Of a stretch of 64,000 bases of DNA, positions 56,200 to 64,000 are shown one piece after another; the stretch's first letter is position 1, and every line of letters begins with the position of its first letter. The position numbers and the translations under genes were made by a program. A model generated the notes under the pieces. It ran no database searches. It was not told the DNA's origin and worked only from the letters and a program-made list of their open reading frames with translations. Source of the DNA: Hofstenia miamia (taxonomy: Eukaryota; Xenacoelomorpha; Acoela); contig SCFE01000001.1 of the NCBI GenBank assembly GCA_004352715.1, forward strand, positions 1,874,544-1,938,543, read 5' to 3'.

Positions 56200-57890
56200 A
56201 ATCGCCTTTGGCTGTACTGTTAGTTTCAATCTTGACCAATTTCCAGTGAAACCAGTGAAATAGCTCTGTACTTCAATTGTCCACAAGGGAGAATTTGCAA
56301 GTGATGTTGTCTTTTGAAGTCATGGAAATTGAGTTGTTTATATCTTCTTGAATTGTGAGAGCTCTGGTGGTGTAATTGATTAAGCAGTTGTTATCTGTGA
56401 GAAGGTCTCTTCCTAAGATCATTTGATACAATAGTGGTTGATTGGCAGTGTCAATGATTTATATATCTTGCTTGAACTTGACATTCTGGATAGTTTGTGG
56501 TGAGTTCCTTACCACTCTTTGATATATACCTGGTACCCCTGATGCATTGATAAATCATGTGTCATTGTCTGTTACATCATTTCTGCTCCATCCTATTTCA
56601 TTAGCATAGGAGTCTGCCATTATGGTGATTGATACTATTTGCACTGTTAATCATGACTGAGATTAGACTATGTTCCAATAACTCTGTAACAACAAAAACT
56701 TCTTTTGCACAGTCTGGGGATGGCACCCTGTTTAGTTTAAATCATCTTGGTTTTCACTAGCTAGTTGAGAGTTCTTCTGCCTCTTTTGCAGTGTATATGA
56801 CCGTTTTGCAGTTGGGTTGTGTGTGTTCCTGTTGACCACACTGTTTGCATCGTATTATCTGTTTGTTGATTGGCATCTTGTTGATAGCTGTTTGTATAGC
56901 TTCTCTTTTGAAGAGGGTTAGTTGGTTCCCATTTCTTTAATTAGGCATTCATTATTTTCTATGCTGAGTTGCATTGAGACACTTTTTGATTACTGTTTCC
57001 ATATTGTCATTGATGTCAGATTTGTTTTCAAATCTTCTTTTGATGTTATTGGGTAAGCTAGTATGGATGAAAGTGTATAAATCCTGTAGGTAATAGCATT
57101 CCTCTTGTAAGAGGTGCTGGAGTCTATCAACTTTGTTGATGTAATTGATTACATCATCCTCTTTTGTGTACTTGCATTTGTAGAGCTGCATTTGGCACTG
57201 TTTTCTTGTTTTATCATTGTTAAACTGCATTAGTAAGTTTATTGTAATTGGCCTTTGTTTCCACATCTAGGTTGAGGTATACTTGTAATGCTATTCCTCT
57301 CAGAAATAGTGGTAATTGAGTGCCTCCATCTTCTTTGGTTCTATTTTGTTGGAGAAAATAGATATCAAATAGCATTAGCCATTCCCAAAAGGTTTGTCCT
57401 TTAACATCACATTTACCATTATATAATTGTGGCAGTCTTGAAATTTTCATATCAATGTTAGGATTATCAGGTAACATTAATACTAGTTTTTCACTTTGGT
57501 ATCAAACATTTGTTGTGGCGTTGGCATTTGAGATGTTGCTCTCTTTCTGTGTGGAGGAGTCAGTGTTGTTGGCATTTCTAGATTTACTGCATTTAATGCT
57601 TGGGTAGTTGTTTGACTTTCATTTTTTCTTATTAGAGTATTAATAGATGCAAAAATGTCATTTTTGGAATCATTTAGTCTTTCTTAATTTCATTGATCTT
57701 GTTCTAAAATTTGGTTATCAAGGTATTCCATGCTTACTGAATAAGTATTCAGAGGTGGACTTGTAATCAGGGGAGACATAGCTGATAGGCGGTTTTCAAG
57801 CATTGATAATTTTCTGTGAAGCTCCAGAATAGTTTCAATTAGTTCAGCTTCTTTCAGTGTGTTTAAATAAGTGGTATTGTATTCCATATA
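56200..57890 (-). mobile_element. LTR-retrotransposon gag-protease remnant
   Basis: Minus-strand pieces follow gag-pol order. A coiled-coil-like N-terminus is at 57690-57887 (LKEAELIETILELHRKLSML). A capsid-like domain spans 57220-57477 and 56952-57266 (GQTFWEWLMLFDIYFLQQN; YTKEDDVINYINKVDRLQHL). A CCHC zinc knuckle CKQCGQQEHTQPNC (C-x2-C-x4-H-x4-C) is at 56808-56849. A retropepsin-like tail QMILGRDLLTDNNCL is at about 56390-56430. Frameshifts and stops separate the pieces. No reverse transcriptase, integrase or LTRs were identified. Probably Gypsy-like, though the superfamily is uncertain. Confidence 0.7.
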
Positions 57891-58980
57891 CAGTTTTTTA
57901 TGATCAATAGCATGAAAGGAGAGAGTTTGATATTACTAAGAATTACAGCAGGTACATTCTTTGTCAAAAGAGTGATTAGCTTACATGCAAATAAGGTAAT
58001 CATTGTTTTAAAGTTGCTTAATGAATAATATTTTTGAGATTTCTAGTTGGTATATTAAAAATAAGAATAACTTACTTTTCAGTAATATAACCAATTTCTT
58101 TTAGGTTCAAGCACTGAGAATATTTTGGAATACCGTTCAGAATTATTATCTTTGTGTATAATTGAGTGACCTTCTTTCTTACAAGAGATAAACCATTTTC
58201 TTTTCATAAAGTCAAAAGAGACTAAGTAATAAAATTTCTTTGAATTTGTATTCCTTACACTGGCTTTGCTCAAGATCTAGATTTGTCAGAATATCAGAGC
58301 AGGGAAAATTTAAATAATTTGATCCATTTGACATGCCAGCAATCACTGATAGTAAGCATTTATTAACATTTGAGCATGTAATTAGAGTGAAGCATACGAG
58401 AGAATTTTTTACATTACACTGCATTAGTGAGAAATTAGAGTAAACAATTAACCATTACAATTAGAGTGTGGGAATTGCAAACAAGTATGAGTAATAGAGT
58501 TACAAGCATCAAAGTGGAAATGCTATTACAAGGCATTAGAATTAATTACACCAATTAAGCAAAAACAATTGATGCTTCAGGTAAGAGAGATCTGGTTCAC
58601 ACTCTGATGTTGAGAGGTGGACCTGCTGTGGCAGATAAGCAAACCGAATCTCTCTCCTATACTTTGAGAATTTAATGTGACATTGTCATCTTAGTGAAAG
58701 AACTATTAAATAGAGTGACAAAGGTTGGTTCTATGCAAAACTAAAGCTTTTTATTAAGCAAATGCTCAAAAGTTACCCTATTTATGCAATAATTAAAAAA
58801 TAGCTAACAACAAGTACAAGCTGGTTAAAAGAAATGTTTACAAAAGTAAATTCAAAAATACGAAATACATCACTTAGCATGACAACCAAAATTAGCCAAT
58901 AAAATTTAATGAATTGTGATATGACTTTGAATCAATTGTGAGTCTTGAAAAGTTTATTAATTGAAGTTTGACCTGATACC
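57890..58980. other. No gene recognised (57.9-59.0 kb)
   Basis: This would be the upstream side of the LTR-element remnant. I looked for an LTR or primer-binding site and could not define one. Small minus frames at 58079-58424 have no domain. Confidence 0.35.
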
Positions 58981-58981
58981 A

Positions 58982-59003
58982 CAATATATATATATATATA
59001 TAT
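58982..59003. repeat. (TA)n microsatellite, left of gap
   Basis: Runs into Ns. The preceding TGATACCACAA recurs right after the gap. Confidence 0.85.
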
Positions 59004-59133
59004 NNNNNNNNNNNNNNNNNNNNNNNNNNNNNNNNNNNNNNNNNNNNNNNNNNNNNNNNNNNNNNNNNNNNNNNNNNNNNNNNNNNNNNNNNNNNNNNNN
59101 NNNNNNNNNNNNNNNNNNNNNNNNNNNNNNNNN
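59004..59133. other. Assembly gap (130 N)
   Basis: Flanked on both sides by TGATACCACAATATATATAT, so the contig ends probably overlap and the gap may be spurious. Confidence 0.98.
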
Positions 59134-59140
59134 TGATACC

Positions 59141-59142
<2 letters not shown>

Positions 59143-59176
<34 letters not shown>
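59143..59176. repeat. (TA)n microsatellite, right of gap
   Basis: About 16 TA units, the same tract as on the left of the gap. Confidence 0.85.
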
Positions 59177-59177
<1 letters not shown>

Positions 59178-61020
59178 CTTGTGGGAATAAAAACGTTACT
59201 TTTCATCATCCTTTTGTATTAATGATGGAACTTGTGGCTGTATTTAAATTTCATTTATAAAATTATTTATCACGTTTCATTAACATAAAAATGTTTCTCT
59301 GCAGAGTTTGTCAGTACATTCATACATAACTTTCATTTATTACAAATTTAAATATTGGAAGAATTATCTTTATGTACAGGAGGATATAAATTAACAGTAG
59401 AAATTATCTTGTCAAGCGGTGCTTATTGATGTGTATTCTATATATTGTGTAGTCTTTTACGCAAATAGTAAAGTTTATCTTTCAACTGCATAATGTAATT
59501 TGGAGAATGGCTTAAAATTGGTATTTAAATATTAAATAAAACTATTAATGCTTCAAAATGTGGAAAAAATCTGAATATACAACAAAGAATTGTCGAATTT
59601 GAGTGTATGCACGTTATTCTTTCTCGTTTTTGAAAGTATATACCAATAATGTCATAAAATTTGCATTTTGTTAAATGCCTATGATGAAATGGTGTCTTCA
59701 TTTTAACACATTATTCAGTTTTTACAGTGATTCAAATGGTGACGGTCTAATTTATTCAAGAATGTAAGCTATTGTTGTATTTTAACAAGTTAATATTACT
59801 AACTTTGTTTCATATGATTATGAATTATTATAAAATTTCATCATGGTTCTTGACGTTTAATATCTTTGTTAATAAAAATTTGCATTAGAGTTGTGGAAAT
59901 TATATCTTTAAGGGGGAATTATTTCTAATCCCACATCAATCGTAGAGAAGCTAAATCCAAAAAGCAAAAAAACTTAGAACAGTAGAAAATTTTAAATCGA
60001 TTTCTTCTTTCAAATATTTTTTATTATTAGTGCTTTTTGGAATATTATTTCTAGATCTATATGTTTAGAAGCACAGAGTGGGAGGGTATACAAAATCAAA
60101 ATGCTATGCAAGCGAAAATTTTCAAATCTGTTAAAGTGCTTACTAATAAAACCATAGCAAATCGAAAAATTTCAGATGTATTAAAACCCTTACCAATACA
60201 TTGAACTCTGGAATTAAATCAAGTAATAAAAATACATATTTTAGACTCTCAATTGTGAAATGTTTGTAAATAAAAAATATATTGGGATTCTCTTTAATGC
60301 TATTCCTTAGAACCTCTGTCAAGTTCAGATTTTATTTCAAATCTTTTAATCTCTATATGATTTTAAAACGTTTAATATGAAATTGGGTTAAATCCAGTTT
60401 TTCGATTGCATATTGTGAGATATATACTATGTATTTGAATACAAGGAGCAAATCACATTGAAGTATTAATTTCATTTCATCCTTTGCACAAGAGGTGTTT
60501 ATTAATAAATCTCTTTACTTTACTAACATTTTAGGTTTGTAGCATCTATCATTCACATAAGTAAAATAAATTGGGAAAAAACTTTTTGTGAAAATAATTG
60601 AGATTTTTTCAAAATAGTGAAAAAAATCTAGTTTCATATGATGTGAAAACATTTTATTTAACAGTGATAATTTACAAAGTGATTTAAATTGTATGTTTAT
60701 ATAGTTTGAAATGGACTGCTTATCAATTTGTTAGATAACAATCCTTACGATTGGATAAATTTGACATTTGAACAATGGGATATAAATAAAAATTATGTTA
60801 TATTGACCTTGTCTGTGAAAAAGCGCACTTTGTACACATATGAATGTACAAACGGGATAATGAAATTTCACACTCTTGGAAAAAAGAGAACTACACTGAA
60901 AGATTTCCAACTTTGTGGTGACCTTTTTTTATAAATAGTCTCTAACATTTCACATGTTTGATTATCTTAGAAATGCTTTTCTGTGATATTATTCTCAGTT
61001 TTACAAATATATTTTTAAAA
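59177..61020. other. No gene recognised (59.2-61.0 kb)
   Basis: AT-rich sequence. A 68-codon frame at 60728-60934 (NPYDWINLTFEQWDINKNY) has no recognisable domain, start context or neighbour and is not called. Confidence 0.4.
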
Positions 61021-61029
61021 AAACGTAAT

Positions 61030-62700
61030 AAGTTTTATTTTTGACAAACAAATTTTTACAGCATTTGCTTAAATTGTAATCATTTATATGTTTCATCGTA
61101 AATACAAATGTTTTCTGTTTAACATTTTTAAAGGATTTGTTTAAATTATAATCATTATATATTTCATCACAAGTAAAATAGTTTTTTAAATTTTTACAGC
61201 ATTTGCTTAAATTGTAATTGTTTATATGTTTCATCGTAAATACAAATGTTTTCTGTCTAACATTTTTAAAGGATTTGTTCAAATTATAATCATTTATATA
61301 TTTCATCACAAGTAAAATTGTTTTTTAAATTTTTACAGCATTTGCTTAAATTGTAATTGTTTATATGTTTCATCGTAAATACAAATGTTTTCTGTCTAAC
61401 ATTATTAAAGGATTTGTTTAAATTATAATCATTTATATATTTCATCACAAGTAAAATTGTTTTTTAAATTTTTACAGCATTTGCTTAAATTGTAATTGTT
61501 TATATGTTTCATTGTAAATAAAATTGATTTATTTTGTAAATTTTTACATCATTTGCTAAAATTCTAGTCGTTTATGTGCTTCATAGAAAACAAAAGCGTT
61601 TTTGTTGTAAATTTTTGGCATCATTTGGTTAAAATTTAATAATTTATGTACTTCATCATAGATAAAAACGTACTTTGTTATAAATTTTTGACATTATTTT
61701 GGCTAAATTGTAATAATTTATGTATTTCATTGTAAATATAAACGTTTTTAACATCATTAGTTTAAATTGAGATAATTTATATACTTCATTGTAAATAAAA
61801 CCATTTTTAAGATAATTTTTTACATCATTATTTTAAATTGTAATCATTTATATACTTTATTATAGATAAAAATGTTTTTATTTCAAATATTCACACCATT
61901 TGCTAAAATTGTAATCATTTATATTTTTTATTGCAAAAAATGGTTTTTGTTATAATTTTTGACATCATTTTTTATATTGTAATTGTTTAAATATTATATT
62001 CAAATTAATAACGTTTTTTATGTAAATTTTTAACATCATTAATTTCAATTGAGATAAGTTATATATTTCATCACAAACAAAACGGTTTTTTTGTAAATTT
62101 CTAACATCATTATTTGAAATTGTAATCACTTATATACTCTATTATAAATAAAAATGATTTTAGATAAGCTTTAACACCATTAGTTTAAATTCAGTTAATT
62201 TATATATTTCATCATAAATAAAAATATTTTTTATGTAAATTGTTAACATCATTAGCTTAAATTGTAATTATTTTTATACTTTATCGTAAATAAATACATT
62301 TTCTGTTGTTAATTTTTGATATCACTTGGTTAAAGTGTAATAATTTATATATTTCATCATAAGTAAAAACGTTTCTTTTACGATTTTACAGCATTTGCCT
62401 AAATTTTAATCTGTTTATATATTTCATTGTAAATACAAACTGTTTTTGTTGTAATTTTTTCACATCATTTGGTTAAATTGCAATAATTTATGTACCTTAT
62501 CGTAATTATTAACATTTTTGACAATTTTTGACATTATTAGTTTAAATTTTAACCATTTATATATTTCATCATAAATAAAAATGTTTTTTATGTAAATTTT
62601 TAACATCAATAGCTTAAATTTTAACCGTTTATATATTTCATTGTAAATAAATGTTTTTAACATCAATAGCTTAAATTTTAACAATTTATTTCATCATAAA
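61030..62700. repeat. Satellite-like array, 67-72-bp monomers with 139-bp higher-order unit
   Basis: Monomers contain a TTTTTAACATCAT/ACAGCATTTG-type start, a TTAAATTGTAATCATTTATA core and a TTTCATCATAAATAAAAAT end. In 61061-61550 two monomer types alternate at 72 and 67 bases (GCATTTGCTT at 61061, 61199, 61338, 61477; GGATTTGTT at 61133, 61271, 61410). This gives a 138-139-bp dimer repeated nearly perfectly. To the right the monomers become diverged and non-dimeric up to about 62700, roughly 24 monomers in all. Open minus frames over it do not persist, because 139 is not a multiple of three. Confidence 0.9.
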
Positions 62701-62721
62701 AAAAGATCTCTGCCGAGATTC

Positions 62722-62924
62722 TTGAGAGGAGCTAATAATTTACTTTTGGTTAACTCCTCTTCAGGTAACGCAATGAGCAACGTAGCGTTAAGCGTGGTAA
62801 GCACAGCGCGCTCGCAAGGACCGACTGCTCGCAGTGAAAGCATCGGTAAGTATGAAAGCATTGGTAATTATGAAAGCATCCTGAATCCTAAGGGAAAAAG
62901 TGTATTTCTACCAAATTTTTCACT
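62722..62924 (+). other. GC-richer segment with 3 imperfect 18-bp repeats
   Basis: Between the array and the LINE fragment. GAAAGCATCGGTAAGTAT, GAAAGCATTGGTAATTAT and GAAAGCATCC are tandem. The plus frame reads ESIGKYESIGNYESIL. Possibly the decayed upstream part of the following LINE frame (LNPKGKSVFL would precede the RT thumb region). Confidence 0.35.
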
Positions 62925-63101
62925 TTTAATAACGCCTCAATCTCCCCTAAAGAATCTTTTAAATATCTAGGCATAACTATTGACTCAAAATTAGCATACA
63001 GGCTGCAAGTAAAAGAAATCTTAAAACGCATGGCAGTGAGTATTAAAACAATATCACACGTAGCTGGACATTTACCCTTTGCCAATATGATTCCAATTTA
63101 A
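62925..63101 (+). pseudogene. LINE reverse-transcriptase C-terminal fragment (plus)
   Basis: The plus frame reads FNNASISPKESFKYLGITID, then SKLAYRLQVKEILKRMAVSI and a stop. KYLGITIDSKLxxxxQV is the conserved segment after the YADD block of many non-LTR reverse transcriptases. Truncated on both sides. Confidence 0.7.
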
Positions 63102-63381
63102 ATGAATCATTCGTAAAAAAATTTACAATACAATCAAAATGAGCATTGAATGGGTGTCAGAAAAATTCCTCCAAAACAAGAAATTACATTTTGTCCTCCA
63201 TGCTGGTTCCAAATCAACTGTATGTCTTTAATATTTTGATCACGTTTTTTAAAATAACAAATAAATTTATCTCCTTATAATTCAATATCATTTCCACTCT
63301 TTGGTCATAAGCGCAATATAAGAACTAATCATTATACTAGTATTAAATTTCGTAAAAAATTCAAGCAACAGTCTTTTATTA
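63102..63381. other. Spacer between LINE fragments
   Basis: AT-rich sequence. Could contain decayed LINE sequence; nothing supported. Confidence 0.3.
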
Positions 63382-64000
63382 ATAAGATAAGATAAGATAA
63401 GATAATCTATATTCATTTGAATTTTTTTACAATATTTTACTGATATTTCAAATGAATAGCGTCATTAACTACTATGTACAAAAAATGAATAATAACAAAA
63501 ATGAAATAAATAAAACAACACTGACTAAAAAATACACTGACTACGGATAGCTTACTAATTTCGATTTATTGTATAATCGTTATTATAAAATTTAAATCCT
63601 ATCCATGATCTACCTGATATAAACTTTTGTTTGAGAAATAATAATTTTAATTCTTTTTTGAATTTTTTAAGGTTGTCTATTATTTTCATTTCTTTTGGCA
63701 ATATATTCCAGTTATAAATTGCAGTATTAATAAAGGATTGACTCATGATATTTTTATTAAATTTAACACGTGAGTAGTTTTTTGTTCGTTTATTTTGCTT
63801 CAGACAATCTGTCGAAAATGAGAATGATATCTCGTTGTAGGGTGGTATTTTCTTTATGAATTTGAAGAAATAAATAATAATATTGTAAATAATTAACTCT
63901 TGTGGAAAAAGAATAGATTTAGAAATATATTCTTTTGTTTTAGAAGAGTTTTTATTACAAACATTTAATGCCCATTTTAGTTGAACTCGAAGCTTTTTTA
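63382..64000 (-). mobile_element. LINE 3' end with (CTTAT)n tail (minus), cut by window edge
   Basis: Minus-strand sequence from the window edge reads as the C-terminal tail of a non-LTR retrotransposon ORF2. It contains LRVQLKWALNVCNKN, then IIYFFKFIKKIPPYNEIS, then INTAIYNWNILPKEMK and FKKELKLLFLKQ, and stops near 63555. The WN-x-LP and FK-x-x-LK pattern is typical of such ORF2 tails. The 3' UTR ends in (CTTAT)n on the minus strand (63382-63406), a simple-repeat tail seen in CR1/L2-like and related LINEs. Confidence 0.7.

Noticed and set aside
60728-60934. 68-codon plus-strand frame
   Set aside because: No domain, no signal peptide, no neighbour support; length expected by chance.
61001-62684. 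Minus-strand open frames with KHINDYNLSKCCKN-type repeats over the satellite
   Set aside because: The 139-bp dimer is not a multiple of three, equivalent units are read in different frames, and stops occur between units. The open frames are by-products of AT-rich repeats.
61030-62700. CRISPR-like array
   Set aside because: Eukaryotic context, no constant repeat with unique spacers; it is a continuous degenerate tandem array.

Overview
This is an AT-rich (roughly 30% GC by eye) window of an animal nuclear genome. It has GT-AG introns, many mariner/Tc1/hAT/LINE/LTR remnants, (TA)n tracts, four N-gaps and five single Ns. There are no bacterial-style operons. The clearest ordinary gene is cobalamin-dependent methionine synthase (MTR), which argues for a metazoan other than a typical insect, since most insects lack it. 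The mariner-rich, AT-rich texture would suit a crustacean, a chelicerate or another invertebrate. I cannot fix the phylum.

Layout. 0-5.1 kb: an imperfect duplication of about 1.6-2.1 kb joined by a single N, carrying a decayed minus-strand coding remnant and a perfect 145-bp tandem repeat. 6.3-11.1 kb: a hAT transposase tail and dispersed repeat copies. 11.8-17.7 kb: three genes (one minus, two plus) for small secreted proteins that share the N-terminal cysteine signature C-x5-C-x4-CC-x4-PG-x-CC. I do not recognise the family. 17.9-18.4 kb: a mariner remnant. 22.4-34.5 kb: seven consecutive plus-strand MTR exons running from the folate-binding domain into the cobalamin-binding domain. One large intron holds a gapped Tc1-type element, and another holds a degenerate minus-strand pseudogene. 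36.77-36.98 kb: a minus-strand small preprohormone-like gene with dibasic cleavage sites. 41.65-41.87 kb: a 220-bp fold-back MITE with TAA target-site duplications. 42.2-45.3 kb: a mariner remnant, a 1.18-kb element with long inverted termini, and a LINE reverse-transcriptase fragment.

48.2-50.4 kb: an M12B (ADAM/reprolysin-like) zinc metalloprotease present as two almost identical copies joined by a single N, followed by a broken disintegrin-like start. 51.3-52.5 kb: a dispersed repeat interrupted by a 739-bp hAT-type element with a perfect 8-bp target duplication. 53.7-56.2 kb: a DD34D mariner with duplicated pieces. 56.2-57.9 kb: a decayed gag/protease of an LTR retrotransposon on the minus strand. 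61.0-62.7 kb: a satellite-like array of 67-72-bp monomers with a 139-bp higher-order dimer. 62.9-64 kb: two LINE fragments on opposite strands.

The most interesting biology is the cysteine-signature secreted gene cluster and the candidate neuropeptide precursor. The most important caution is that single Ns and some gap edges coincide with repeated flanking sequence. Several 'tandem duplications' are therefore probably unmerged contig ends or haplotypes rather than real copies.
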